A stretch of DNA of 64,000 bases from the NCBI GenBank assembly GCA_026874595.1, contig CM049306.1:18093019-18157018 (forward strand). The letters run 5' to 3'. The DNA comes from Sipunculus nudus. Lineage: Eukaryota > Annelida > Sipuncula > Golfingiida > Sipunculidae. The first letter of the stretch is position 1. Each line of letters starts with the position of its first letter. Shown here in pieces: positions 9,652-22,950 of this stretch. The position numbers were made by a program, and so were the translations under genes. The notes beneath the pieces are model-generated. The model saw only the letters and a program-made list of their open reading frames with translations. It did not search any database and was not told the DNA's origin.

Positions 9652-12180
9652 TATACGCCCGTCTTATAACGGGAGTTTTATGGTACCCACCGTCCGTCCA
9701 TCCGTCCGTCCGTTTACTTTTAGTGTCGCCGCGATAACTTACCAGGGCTTTGATAGAGTTTCGCGAAACTCACAAAAAGTACTTGCAAACAGATTATCTC
9801 GCCCAAGTTCGATTATGGGCAACGTCCACGCATATTTAATAAGGTCACTCGGCTACTTTGTGGTGTCGCCACGATAACTTATGAAGAATATGAAGGATTT
9901 TTATTAAACTTATCAGAAATATTAACCAATTAAATATCTCGACTAAGTTCGAATTCCAGCGAAATTAGTGTCTGTTAAATGAGGTCAGAGGTCACCGCCC
10001 TTTGGAGGTCCCTTTGTGACTAACAAAAAATCCTAATGATTTACATGAAACTCCTTTTACAAATTTACAAATAGTCTTTCTCACCTGATTTACATTCTCA
10101 TCAAAATTCACCCATATTTAATGAGGTCAGAGGTCCCCGCACTTTGGAGGTACCTTGGTGATTTACAAAAATCCTATAGATTTACATGAAACTCATTATA
10201 CATATTTACCAATAGTTTCTCACCTGAATTACATTCTCATCAAAATTCACGGATATTTAAGGAGGTCAGAGGTCACCAGATTCACGACGGGGCTCTTGTT
10301 AATTACTTCACAATATTCGCAAATTAATGCTCTGACTAAAATTTGAAGTGTGAATATATGCATTTTCATTTGCTATTTAATTTATCTGCTAAATTGTATC
10401 CGCCACAGACGAATTTTTACGGTTTCAATGTTTTCACGCGGGTTCCTCCGCCGCCGCCGCCGCGTTCGCCTACGAAGAACCCCTCTGAACTTGTGCCTTA
10501 CAAATATTGGTGGCGCCACCTACAGTCGTTTTTGCATAAGCTCCATATGTGCATATGTTTTATAGGGGTAATCATACATATCTCCGGAGTGGTTTGGGGT
10601 ATCAGCCTGAAATTGTACATGTAGATCTTTGGAAGATTTATCGTACACATGCAATCACATATTTGTATAATACATTTGTGCATTTATCTCATAAGTGGTT
10701 TGACGTATGGGTCTGAAAAGTTACTTGTCCACAGATAAGGATTGGATCATCTTGTAGTGATAGCATCATCTTGTAGGCAACATGAGTAGTGATGCCACCT
10801 GTAGTATTTGTTAGCTAGCCGGAACGAAGTTTATGAGAGCTTACACCGTATCATCGGCGTCAGCGAAAACGTCGGCGTCGTCCGTAGACATCAAGGGTTA
10901 ACTCTTTATAACTCGGCGACCACTTACCCGAATGCTTTCATATTACCCATATGTATCGTATAGGTGATTAGGAATCCCCCCACCCCTGTGATTTGGGGAT
11001 CAACAGGTAAGAGGTCAAGGTCACAGGCCCCCTGGCCATGAACAAGTCAGGCTAAAAGTTTTTTAGTTAAGCTCGTTACTAATGAAAATATTTAAATTAA
11101 ATTAGGTGGACTGATGAACAGTGACAGTATTTAGCAGAGCTATAAACATTCTCCCTTTATTTTAATTTTGGTTCAGTAATTAGCACTTAACGAACAAAAT
11201 TTGTACAGACTCCAACCCAGCTCAGCTTGAAGTTTTTACTTAACTCTTCATAAATCATCAACCACTTCCCATATTGCTTTCATATTTCACATATGTATTG
11301 AATAGGGGGTTAGAAATAACCCCTATGATTTAGGGATTTAAAATGTTTATGGTCAAGGTCACAGGTCCTTGTTCATGAAAAAAAAAAGTTTTTTTTTGTT
11401 CGGCTCATTTCTCCATTGCTAATGAAGACATTTCAATTGAACATAAAACACTGATGTACAGTGATAATACCTTTCACAGCTTTTAATAGTTATTTTTTTC
11501 TATATTTTAATTCCTGGGTCAGTAATTAGAACTTAACGAACAGAATTTGTACAGATACCAATCCAACTCAGGTTAAAGTTTTGGGATAACTCTTTATTAC
11601 TCAACAACCCCTCACCATATAGCTTTCTTATTACATATATGTGTTATAAAGGAGGTAAGGAATATACAACATAATTTGGGGGTTAAAGGTCAAAGTCACA
11701 GGTAACCTTGTTCAGAAAAAAAGTCAGTTAAAGTTTTTGGTGGGCTAACAGCTCCATTGCTAATGAAGATATTTCTGTTAAGATTATAGTGATGTTCTTT
11801 GACATTACCCATAGATTAACTAGGTCAAGAATTATAATAGACAAGTCCACACATATTTAGTGAGATCAGAGGTCACCATGCTACTTTATAGTCTCGCTGC
11901 GATAAATTAGCAGGAAAGTGATGAATTTTGATGAAACTCAAGAGAAATATCAACTAATATAATATCTCGCCTTAATTTGATTCCCGGCAAAATCCACCCA
12001 TATCCGGTGAGGTCAGACGTCACCCTCCTACTTTATGGTGTCGCTGCTATTACTCAGCAGGAATATAACGGATTTTTATGAAACTCAACAGAAATATTAA
12101 CCAATATTATATTTCACCTAAGTTTGAGTCCTGCCAAAATTGATGAATATTCAATGAGGTCAATGGTCACAAGAAATATG
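9652..12180. mobile_element. Pearl/HINE-like element with terminal hairpin, (CCGT)n tract and tandem core
   Basis: It begins with a small hairpin (CCCGT...ACGGG at 9658-9673) and a CCGTCCGT microsatellite (about 9690-9712). It continues with repeated units of ~130-150 bp containing TTTAATGAGGTCAGAGGTC (9981, 10133, 10262) and, from 10860 to 11800, three units of roughly 345 bp that start near an AACTCTTTATAACTC motif. The hairpin, microsatellite and tandem-core order is that of pearl-type, Helitron-related elements of bivalves. No Rep/helicase is present. It could be two nested elements. Confidence 0.6.
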
Positions 12181-15100
12181 ACGGAAATATTACGCACCCC
12201 TGTGTTGCTCTTATGTTTTCCGAATGCCCTGTACCGGCGAGCTCTGTTGTCCTCGGACGACTTGCTTTAGTTTCGTACAGCTATGTGTCTTGAAATACTA
12301 ATTTGGAGGGCTGCCAGATGGAGAGATTCGCTGCTTCACCGCTAAAATCATGTTCAATGATTGACCGAAACTAAAGCTTCCGATGATCGATTATTAACCG
12401 ATTATTTATATACAATGACGTCTTCCAGCTATTACTTTTTAGAAGTTTAAATGACCAGTTTTCATTGTGACAGTAGTTGTGTGCATTCGAATTTCGTCAT
12501 TCTATATAGGGTTTGCGCTAAAGTAGATTGCAGTATTCGTCTTCAGAACCCATGTCATCATACCATTGTCGAATTCCAAAAGGCTGAAAACTCGAATTAT
12601 ATTAGTATGATAGACAATAAGGACGTTACAACCATTTTTTGTTGACGCAAGCAATTTACCATTCAATGGATTTAATTTACATGTTATTTACAAATGTGTT
12701 CTACAGATCTTTGCCCATGAATGCCTTTATTTGCATTATGTATGATCCGTTCTGGTCAATCTGCGGGTCCACGCGGGATGTGATGGCCGATCACACATTA
12801 GAATACGCAAGGGATTACAGTGCAAGAAGTTACCATAGCAACTGTTAGGAAATTGCCCCCTGCACAGGTGTTATTATTGGTGCCTAATGAGAGAATGACG
12901 TGGTCAGACGAGACAGACTGGACAGTGGTTAAATTGAACAATGCACTAATTTTAATATGACTGCGCTCAGGGATTGATTACAACGTAATTTCGGCTTGTT
13001 AGTTTAAATTATAAATTGTTTTTATTGAAAAAGAAAAGGTTAATCAAATATCTATACCGTAATTATCTCCATCTATGAGGTTAAGGTATAGAATCCCTGC
13101 AAACCCGCTCAAGTTAAAATCCAACCAAAAGTGTTTTTAAATGCATATTGGCTACCATAAAGTATATATCATTTTAGACCTGGTACAAAGTTCTTCCTGA
13201 TGGTATTTGTATTTATAACATTCTCCTTCATTTTCATTAATCATAGCATGAGGTGCTCAGGTGAAACTATATGTAGATACTCAATGGTCAGTGATGGGTC
13301 CATGCAACCAAAACAAAATGCAACCAGCCCCTTATGGTGTTCTGAATGAAGAGCAGTAAGCCTGGATGAACGCAGTCTGGCAGAACACAAGCAGAAGGTT
13401 ACTTCAAATATACTCAGGGGGAAGTCACACATTAACCCTCCCTAGAAACCTTGTTAGGAACAAACTGGACACACTGTCACAAACAGCTCAGGCGAAGCAG
13501 TGTTTTCTGCTGTGTAGCAATTTACAAGTTTGTTTGTCTGACGTCGGGCTGAACATTTGATTTAAGTTTAATTGAAAAGTAATCCAAATGACAGTGAATC
13601 TTTCAAAGTAATTGTCTACAATTACAATTACATCTACCTGTAACTTAAAATGTTACATTACAAATTAAATTACAAAAATCAAATTTCAGATTCATGAAAT
13701 CATGTAATTAATAACTTTCAATTATATTTTCTATTTCCCCAGCACTGTCCATGATATTGTGACAATTTTTATTTTATTTTTATTTTAAAGGTACAAGCAA
13801 CTAGTAACAGCAAATCAGTCTTTAGAAGACTAATATAAAACTACCTGAAATTATCTGAAAATCGTTTTCTTTTTGTATTCCTAAAACCGTGTTTCTTTCT
13901 CACTTAAAATCAAATTTTTAATTCAATAAAAAAATTGCATTTCATTTAAAAAAAGAAAATGGAAAAAATAAAGTATTTAATGTTTTAAGTTATTTTTATA
14001 AAAACAATTTGTTCTCCGGTTTTTATTTTGTTGCCGACAAGTTATCCACCAATGGCTAAGGCACAAATTGTTCGTAAAAATGGTAGATAGGACTTTAAAA
14101 TCTTGCATGTTTGTATTGCCGAGCTAACATTGGAGCCCACCCCCAACCCGCAACTGAGCGAGAAGGGGGATCGGCCGTTAAGTTTTTTTTTTAATCAGGT
14201 CTAGGACAAAAATCAAATAGTTAGTCAAGATCTGTGGCTATTACCATGCCCAAAGGTAAGTTTTGAAAAGTCAGTCATATTTGAGGTCTAAAGAAAACAC
14301 GGGCTGAACAAAGAAAACAATGTATATGCATGAAAGTCTAAAAAAAAAAAAAACTGATATAAAAGTAAACTCATCAGTTCCTACAAACCTTCCCTCCTTA
14401 CTTCTCGAGTCTTAAGAACACCTGGTGGTCATTTATAATTTGTTGGATCGTGTGTATATGAGAAATGAACAGGCTGCAGTTAGCTATTGGATAACGGTAT
14501 ACACATCCCGTTACATATTTGATATCTTTACTATAACACAGAATGGTTGTTCTATCTGATAAAGACCAGGCTTTAAGGTTGTAGTAGATCAGCCAGAAAG
14601 GTGTATGTGTGTAGATAATAAAAATGCCTGACAGCAGTATGAAAGTGGAAGCTTTCTTTAAAATATCAGCCTGTTTTGAAATGTACTTGCACCGAAATTG
14701 CGATTTTGCGAGACACAGTTATATATAAATAATACTTAGTTATAACATCCTATATAATGCCTGTTTAAAAACAAGTTTGATGTCAGTTAATAGTAGACAT
14801 TTATAGCTTTCATCTGGGGTGTCATTCATGTAAATAGCTTTCCAAATACTAAAGATATGATTACTTTTCCTCACCCTGTATCATAGAAATTTGTATAATT
14901 TGGCTAAATTATTAAAAAAAACACAAGTTTTTTTTTATAATACCATCCGTGACCAGTTTGGTTTTATGAAGTTATTAATAAAGTCTGAAATCTTTTAGCT
15001 GAAGAAAAAACGTGTCAGGCACCCAACTACAATTTGTGGATTTGGGCGTGGTCACAGAAAGGTGTTATTCCGTTCTTCAGTTAGCCGATACATGTCCCAT

Positions 15101-16960
15101 TGCCACCAACGGTACACAGAAACAATTAATGCCTGGTTGATGTTTTTGAGTACTTTTGTGTCGCATACGCACGCATTTATTGAATCCTGATTGGTTAATC
15201 CTCCCCAGTTATTCCACGTGGCTGCCATCGGGGGCCGATGTATAGACTAGAACGGATGTCGCAAGCTGAATGTCACACATGACTTGAATGCAGGCACGGA
15301 TGCTCGGCTAGTTGTTTGAATATATGTTTTTTGCATGTCTCCGGTTGAAATTAGAATTTTAAGTCATTTTAAGCAGTATATTTTATTTTTTAGTTTTATT
15401 GGTGACTAAGTCACTTGTGAAATCATACAAACTAGGCTGCCGTATATGCACTTCTGGCCAAACGCTTTCTTACACGAAATATAAAAGATAATTTCGGTTA
15501 AGAGAGGGCTATGTTGTCTGCTAAAATATTTCCATGTAAATATTTCCAACACAATTAACATATAAAATCAAGCCAAGAGCATTAAATGTACCTACAACTT
15601 TTTGCATGGATGGCACCATAAATAAATGATAGATATTGCAGTTTGCCCTTGTGTCAAACTAATTGTGAAGCAGAGCTGTAAGTTATTCATTCTGAGTTGC
15701 CTATTTTTATACTATTAACATTTCTGACAGGAGAGAGATTTCTAAAAAAAATATTATTTTCTATAACGGAAACCAGATGTTTATTTTATTTTAAATTGTG
15801 GGGCAAACAGGGTTTTAACGAGAATATATACCAGTTTGCTGTATGGCCAGTAAGTGCAATAACTCATCCTGTTCCGGTTTTATGTTAATATGTTAAAGTC
15901 CAGTATATGCTAGTGATAAGCCAAAATTAATAAAATCAGTTGTTGAAGTTGAACAAATCTAATATAATTCTAACCTGCTTTGACTCAGGAGTTCAGGGAT
16001 TATGTTTCAAACAAATACCTAGCAGTCCAGTGTCAACCAACTTTACCCGATTGGATAACATACATGGTTCACCTTGGGCTATGTATGTACTTGCACCGGA
16101 GAGTGCCATTTTGATTGAATCTTTAAATGGAATTTTTACTTAACGGTCAAAGCAACGTGTCCCTGTCATTCCCCAGTTTTGAGGGAGATCATGTTAATCA
16201 CTGACTGTTGAACTGGCCGAACAAATATAATATCAATGGGGTTTATGGTTTTGCCCTTAAGAGAATATCATCTCTTGCTTAGTAGGATATAATTGTAACT
16301 GTTAGATCACAAAATGTAGATACATATTCTAAAACAGTTTTGTTTTCATAATATTTTCTTTTATTTAAACATTTCAGTAGAAACACACTTGATAATAAAC
16401 AAGAATTAACTGATTTGTCGTTCTCCCGGTGATTTCTGTTTTAATTCCTTGCAAGTGCTAACTTTCTTATGACTTGATTTGGTAAGGTAGCCAGTCTTGA
16501 AATAACTATAAGATATAATAGACTTATAATTCCCCAGTGATAATGCAAATTAAAAATGACGAAATGATTTTCTTATACCACTCGGTGTTATCTTTCCGGT
16601 GTTTTTCTGTCAGAAAGCAATTGCATATTTATATGATTATGAAACTTATAAACTGATATTGCTTTTTTCCCCTTTAAACTAAAATTGAATATTTCTTAGT
16701 TTTATTTTTGAAAATGGAAGATTAAAATACAAAAAGGCCTAGTTGTGAAACATAGTAACAAACATTTAAAGAGTCTTTATCACACAGCGAACATTCACGC
16801 TGAACAATGAAACTTTACATAAGTAAACATTATATATCTTAAATACATATAACCTGTTACCTCTTCTGTTGATTTTAAATGTTTAACTTTACTAAGTGCC
16901 CCGCTGGTCATTATGCTCAGCTGAATCTATGTTGTTCAGTGATCTAATTCTTATTGAGTA
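12181..16960. other. Intron 1 of gene A, no gene or recognisable repeat seen
   Basis: AT-rich single-copy-looking sequence with only short, non-conserved open frames and small A/T runs. Confidence 0.6.
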
Positions 16961-16970
16961 TATGTGTATA

Positions 16971-17016
16971 CAGGTTCTCTTAAACTCTCCTTATAAGGAG
17001 AGTTTAAGAGAACCTG
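16971..17016. repeat. Perfect 46-bp palindrome
   Basis: 23-bp arms with no spacer: the left arm begins CAGGTTCTCTTAAACTC and the right arm is its exact reverse complement. Imperfect symmetry (GTGTA.A / T.TACAC) extends the structure to about 16961-17026. Confidence 0.95.
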
Positions 17017-17029
17017 TTTACACAACGTC

Positions 17030-18570
17030 TGAACATCCCAGGTCTAGCGATTACGAATTGTACTTTGATATATAGCACACTGATAATTACAGTATGTCAT
17101 TCACAAAAAGAAAAAAAGGTCTTACTTTTTGCATTGTTCATAATCGCAAATAATGATGGAACAATAGAGAGTGAAACTAAGATATACCATTTCAGCTGTA
17201 GTCCATTATAATCAGTAAGCAACATATGGTTAAAATTTCTTACCATTCAGAAAAAAAAACTGGAAATGTACCAGTTTTGCTCGCAGAAGATAGGTAAACA
17301 AAAATGGTGCTATCTGTGGTTAAAATACTCGTAAAAGTCACATGATCAATGTATGGTAAAGTACATTACAACTCGTAGGTAAAATCAAATATGAAATACA
17401 ACAATAAGCGAATATAAGTAAATATACGCTAAGGTAACGCTATCCCTCACGTAAAAGCTATCTAAAGCTATCGACTTGAGTAGGAGGAACTGAAAAAGAT
17501 CATTTGACTCAAGTCAACACAAGTGGCGATACTTGCAACTAACACTGATATAACAGTCATGGGATCAATATGCTGGTCATAACATTATGAATACGAACAC
17601 TTGTGATCAACAAAGTTAAAATAGTGTAGAGACAAATCTTATAATAATCAAGCAAACCTTATACTTATTTAGTCATCTTTTGATCATCTCCAATGAATAA
17701 GCCATGGAATGAAATGAGTTATATTTTTTTGGCTTGCAAAAGTAAGGAAAACCTATACCTTACAAACAAAATACCAGTCCAGTGATCAATATTACCACAG
17801 AACTTGGAGATGACAGTTGCGGCAGTTCCTGCTGTATTCGGTTACCGACATAACGTTACATCTGTTGACGTATTCTATATATGGAGTATTTTTCTTAAGG
17901 GTGAGGCAGAAGCGGGGGGGGGGGGTGTGGTACCGATGATCCAAATTTTGGGGTCTAGCTGAAGTACTATTGGGGGTTGAGTCACTATATATGCTGTTTT
18001 AGAAACCCCAGGTAATGTTTGTATGTCTTCATGTAGTAGACGAAGCCGGGCCTGGCCTGGGGCAGCGTACTGTCGTTTGTCAATATTTAATCGAATGATG
18101 GCACACCACCAAACAAGCAGGAAGCTCAGTGTCGATTAAATACGGCATGTACCTAAGTGTTCAATAGAATCGTCACAATGGCATTTTCTACAGGTCCAGC
18201 TGGATGGGGGAGTTGTTCTTCACCAAGTGAAATGGTGGTTCTTGAAGGCCACGTGTTCCGGGATGATTACACAGTTTGGGGGCTTTGGAATCTCTCCCTC
18301 CGCCCCCCCCCCCCTCTCTCTCTCCCTCACACACACACAAACACACACACATATATATATGTGCACCTATTCACTCTTTCCATGCGGTTTCCTTGTGGTG
18401 ATCCTATGCCCTTTTAACAACGTGAAATGCCCTGTGTGCATGAAGCGAATGACGTTCCTGTAGCGCGTGGATAATAGCAATGTAGGATTATGCCTGTATT
18501 TTATGATTTCTCATAAAGAAACCCACAATTGTATTATTCCTTGCGCACGTGATATTTACCGCATTCACAC
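17030..18570. other. Intron sequence, no gene seen; pyrimidine/CA-rich patch
   Basis: Contains a G10 run near 17915, a poly-C plus CTCT/CACA tract at 18300-18352 and no supported coding region. Confidence 0.6.
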
Positions 18571-18571
18571 G

Positions 18572-19240
18572 AATTAGTAGTATATTCTGATAATATCATG
18601 GGTCTGAAATTTCGTGGTTTCTGTGCAAAACGCATAACGTTGGGTACTTAAATTCGTGGTAGGAGAATGAAAATGATATCAATTCATAGTCTATTAATAT
18701 TTATGTACACGCATTTAAGACGTTGTTGGCCGCCTCTTCTACATCAAAAGAAGATATACGGTCGATCAGTGTTGAAGAAAAATTCCTCGCTACGCCAACC
18801 TGAGCATGAAATTTTAATTAATCATTCGTAAGTAAATTTGTGCTGGTTCTCACTGCCGATCACAGAGCATTCACAGGAAAACGCAAACCCTCACTTGATC
18901 GTAGGTAAAATGCAACTGAACCTTTCACAAAAAGGTTTTTATTTTTTTCAATCTAATATTCACCTGTAGCGTCTATTAGAAAGGGGTCGTAAGACAAGGG
19001 GTGCGTGCGGAGTTCGACATACCGATTATTTGGAGGTTCATAAAAAAAATAGAAATTAACTCAATGGGGGTAGTAAACTTCTGGAAACTGTATTAGCATA
19101 ATTTGCATAATAGTATTCGGTGATGCTAATATACGGCTTTTTATATACAACACCTATCGGTAATATTCGGAAGAAAGAGCGACCGTGTGTATGTGTACCA
19201 TTATTGTCGAGTCAAAACCATTTTGCGCGAAAGAAAAATG
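18572..19240. mobile_element. Truncated copy of the CTGTAG-TIR element
   Basis: Several blocks are colinear with 40275-40920: ATAATATC.TGGG, AATTTCGTGGTTT, CAAAACGC, AATTCGTGG, then TTTGCATAATAGTATTCGGTG and AATATTCGGAA. The left terminus is degraded and the right end is replaced by the pearl-like sequence that starts at 19254. Confidence 0.7.
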
Positions 19241-19253
19241 TTGTATTGTTTTT

Positions 19254-19702
19254 TACGCCCGTCTGTGACAGGACTTATAGTATACCCACGGTCCGTCGTG
19301 CCGTCCGACCGTCCGTAAACTTTTAGTATCACCATGATAACTTACCCGGACTTTAATAGATTTTCATGTAACTCACCATAACTACAAATCAATAGATTAT
19401 CTCGCCCGAATTCGATTATGGGCTAAATCCACGCATATTTAATAAGGTCATATCGTGTCATAAGGTGTCGCTGCGATAACTTGCTATGAATATGATGGAT
19501 TTTAGTTAAAACTCAACAGAAATATAAATCAATGAAATATCTTCTATTCAACAATAAAATATATAGAAGTTAGATTACCAGCAAAATCAACGCATAAATA
19601 AATGAGATCAGAGGTCCCCACACTCGGTGGCACCAAGATGACTTTCAAGGAACTGTTATATGAGTATTAACCAGTACAGTATCTCACCTGAATGAGATAT
19701 AC

Positions 19703-19704
<2 letters not shown>
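19254..19704. mobile_element. Truncated relative of the 9652 pearl-like element
   Basis: Begins ACGCCCGTCTGTGACAGG, then GTCCGTCGTGCCGTCCGACC, then ATCTCGCCC..TTCGATTATGGGC and GAGATCAGAGGTC in the same order as 9655-10140. It ends at a (TA)n tract. Confidence 0.7.

Positions 19705-19757
<53 letters not shown>
19705..19757. repeat. (TA)n microsatellite
   Basis: Terminates the truncated pearl-like copy. Confidence 0.93.
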
Positions 19758-19759
<2 letters not shown>

Positions 19760-20441
19760 GGTTATATACTTTAATATGGTAAAACCACAATACCACTATT
19801 CTGTAAAAGCAAAATTATAATGCAAATTGATTTTGTCTCTTTAATAAAACGGTAGAAGTTCGACAATTAATGCGGTGATGTGTGTTCTGCTGTTTAAAAA
19901 AAAGAAACTATTTGAGAGACAAATCTGTTAATATGTTTTAGAATGTAGGCCAGGATATTCTAAATTAATACAAGACTCAAGAGGTCATTTCATGCCGCTG
20001 ATTCTTCGCAGATCATGACTGACTGGTTTAGGGATTCGCCCGCTGCACAAAAGCTACAGCGTTAAGAGAATGTGGGAATTATACTTCTTTAATTCGAGCT
20101 GTTGAACGTCATTGTAAACTGATTGTTAAAGTAAGTACACACATGCCTTCAACGGATGTTACAAGGTGCATAGTCAGCAGATGAAATGTTGTTTGTAGTA
20201 TCCCACAATGATTATGTGTATCGGCACTCCAGACAATTTTATTATATCTGCTTTGTTAACTGAATAAAACTGATCTGAATTGTATCTGAATTAACATTTC
20301 TGAAATGTACATCGGGTTTAATTAGCATCGATGTTACGCGAAGATAAATTTAATTTTAGTAGATTTGCAATTGAAAAGTTAGAATTATCGCCGGTCTGAG
20401 TGTCTTGTGTTTTTTGTACCATGTGCACTAATTATTTTCAG

Positions 20442-20674
20442 GTAGGATCCCTGTGGTGCAGACTGGCGACCTCTCGATTTCCCAATTAGAACAGAAATTT
20501 TCGGGTGTCAAACCTGGTGGAAAATGGCGACCGACTTCCTGTCAAGCAGTTCAGAAAATAGCCGTGATAGTTCCTTATAGAGACCGTGCCAAAGAACTCT
20601 CAATATTCCTCAACCATATGCATCCATTTCTCCAAAGACAGCAATTAGACTACACAATTTTCATCATCGAGCAG
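20442..20674 (+). CDS. Gene A exon 2: start of the GT7 catalytic domain
   Basis: Residues 98-175. A TTTTCAG acceptor precedes the exon and GTAAGG follows it; the exon enters in phase 1 and leaves in phase 0. It reads from TGDLSIS through GGKWRPTSCQAVQK to IAVIVPYRDR, then the helix-rich FLNHMHPFLQRQQLDYTIFIIEQ. The PYRDR segment corresponds to the PFRNR loop that contacts UDP in vertebrate B4GALT1. The Cys in RPTSC matches the first of its conserved cysteines. The exon is nearly colinear with the one at 62505-62743, with most residues from RPTSC onward identical or similar, so the two belong to recent tandem paralogues. Confidence 0.93.
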
Positions 20675-21289
20675 GTAAGGACTTAACGTGGCCTATCAGT
20701 TGCGTTTAATTACTTTGTAGGTGGTTTAATTGGAAGGGCTGTCACTCCGAAATTATCACTTCTGACCTCATCGAAATAGGAATTTACTGAACAGAACTTC
20801 ATTAGTACCAATAACAAATCATCAGTGTCAAGATCTACTTATCACCGTTTTCTTGTGTAGAAATACATTGTTTTGAAGGTATACTGTTTCTATATATATA
20901 TTTTGATGGATAGTAGTGTTTCAATAAATGTACATGCACATACATCACGCTTTACGCGACAGGCGTTCATGGCGGAATCTACACTAAAAATTAGAACGTC
21001 CAATCGCACACAGTTTCTAGTATTCATTTTGGTGAGGTTAAACTATTGGTTAAGGGTTAAAAACGGCTTGCCTGGTATAGCTTACATTAATCCAACTTTG
21101 AATAATTTTCAAACTTTTTCAAACTTAAGAGCATTATCCAGAATTAACCGTTTAATATGTAGACCTACAGACAGACAGTGAAAGCAGAATAATAGAAGCC
21201 CGAGTTATCTGTCCACTACGACACTATCAGCCCAGTTTCCACGAATGAATCCATGGCATCATAATTAATACAACATTTGTGTACTGCAG

Positions 21290-21480
21290 AACCCGGGGAT
21301 CCCTTTCAATAGAGGTATGCTGTTCAATATTGGTTTTCTGGAGGCCACGTCCAAAGAGGAGTATGATTGCGTCATACTGCATGACGTAGATGTACTTCCG
21401 GAGGACGATCGGATCTTGTACACATGCACCACTGACAACCCGCGCCACCTATCGTCCGCTTGCAGCAGATGGGGCTACAG
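21290..21480 (+). CDS. Gene A exon 3: DVD metal-site exon
   Basis: Residues 176-238 plus two bases of codon 239. Acceptor CTGCAG, donor GTAAGA. It contains the FNRGMLFNIGF segment, the counterpart of the FNRAKLLNVGF segment of vertebrate enzymes. HDVDVLPEDD follows, whose DVD (207-209) is the Mn-binding DXD-type motif of GT7 enzymes. Cys202 and Cys221 flank it and probably form the disulphide conserved in the family. NPRHLSSA follows, as in relatives. The HDVDVLPEDDR wording resembles B4GALT5/6 and invertebrate beta-4-GalNAc transferases more than B4GALT1. Confidence 0.94.
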
Positions 21481-21884
21481 GTAAGACGTAAATGTTTGGG
21501 AATATTTTATATAATTTTCCTGAATATATTAGATTCATTATAACTGAACCAATGGATGGAATGTATAAGAGCGTCATTTTAAAAATCAGAATTTATTAAC
21601 ATTAATATTTTCTTGAGCTCTCTTATAAATTTTCTACCTGTTTAAGACACAAGAGCTCCGCATGATGGCACCACCTAAGGGTGCATGGTGAACATGCTTT
21701 ATCAGCCATTTAATATTAAGATCAGTTCATAAATATTTCGTATCAAATATTGCTGGAGTTGTTGCAACATTTTTCTTATTTGGTCATTACTTTTGCATTT
21801 CCGTTTATTGTAAGGTCCATTTAAGATACGAGACGTTGAACAATTTGATTAATCAAATGTCTATTATATTAAACATTTTTACAG

Positions 21885-22007
21885 GTTGGCGTATAAGACT
21901 GCATTTGGTGGTGTGACGTCATTCCGTCCTCGGGTATTTAATCGGGTCAATGGGTACTCTAACGGCTACTTTGGCTGGGGAGCAGAGGACGATGATCTTT
22001 ATAAACG
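21885..22007 (+). CDS. Gene A exon 4: donor-specificity and GWGAEDDD exon
   Basis: Residues 239-280 (both end codons split). Acceptor TTTACAG, donor GTGAGT, phases 2 and 2. It carries AFGGV (245-249) and GWGAEDDD (269-276), the substrate loop with Trp270 (Trp314 of bovine B4GALT1) and the acidic acceptor-binding cluster. The residue before FGGV is Ala245. In vertebrate galactosyltransferases this position is Tyr (bovine Tyr289), and replacing it with a smaller residue is known to admit UDP-GalNAc. The second Gly of the usual GWGGEDDD is Ala here. Confidence 0.94.
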
Positions 22008-22950
22008 GTGAGTGACCACTTATCATGTCTTCCTGAGATCCTGGTAATTTACTTGTCATTCTATTGTGAACAAGAACAATATTTCAATTAATCTTATTAT
22101 AGTAATTAATGGAATGAAATGGTGGCCTCTCAAACAACAATACATATTGAGCCTATTTAATATACCGCGAAATAATTAAAAAATGTAACAAACAGAACTA
22201 AGTTTATTCATGAAAGACCTCGTCCCCAAAGTTCCAACATGCACATGGTACATATATGTACCCCGTACCAACACATTAAAAATAATTAAACATTGGCTAG
22301 GTTTGATAACAAAACTTAATATGACAAAATTCAAGTGGGCGGATAGAGGGGTGAGTTCACACAGCGAGACCGCAATGAAAACACCCTACCATGACGTAGA
22401 AACCTATTGAAAATTTAAGCTGTAACGGTGCTGTAATAATCTAGAGTAGTTTAATTACATTATGATTCAACGAATATTCATAAATTTGTTTTCCAGAATT
22501 TATTAGGATGATAAATGGGAGAGACGCCCCCGGATCCTCATAAATTCACCATATATACATGTATATTTAAAATATCTGCATATAATATATCTATGTGTGT
22601 GAAAGTCGGTCCTATTTTATTGTCCCGAGAATGGCATTAAGATGATAGGTTTTGCTTAAAATATTGTAATTCATATTGCAGATATAAATACATAATATCA
22701 TATAAATAAAACTGATTCTTCTGTATTTTTAACAAGACGTTAACGCCAGGTAAGTTAGAAGTAAGTTTCAGATTATGATGGGATTCGGAATTTCTCGTCG
22801 GTCAATCATATGAATGATTTTTCATGCGTTTTACATTTTGTTAAATCTCGAATATCTGAAAAATTTTCTCAAAGACAACCTGCATATTCTCACCAAGCTT
22901 TTCCTTTATATAATTAACTAATGTACATTTACATTAATGACACTCTTATG

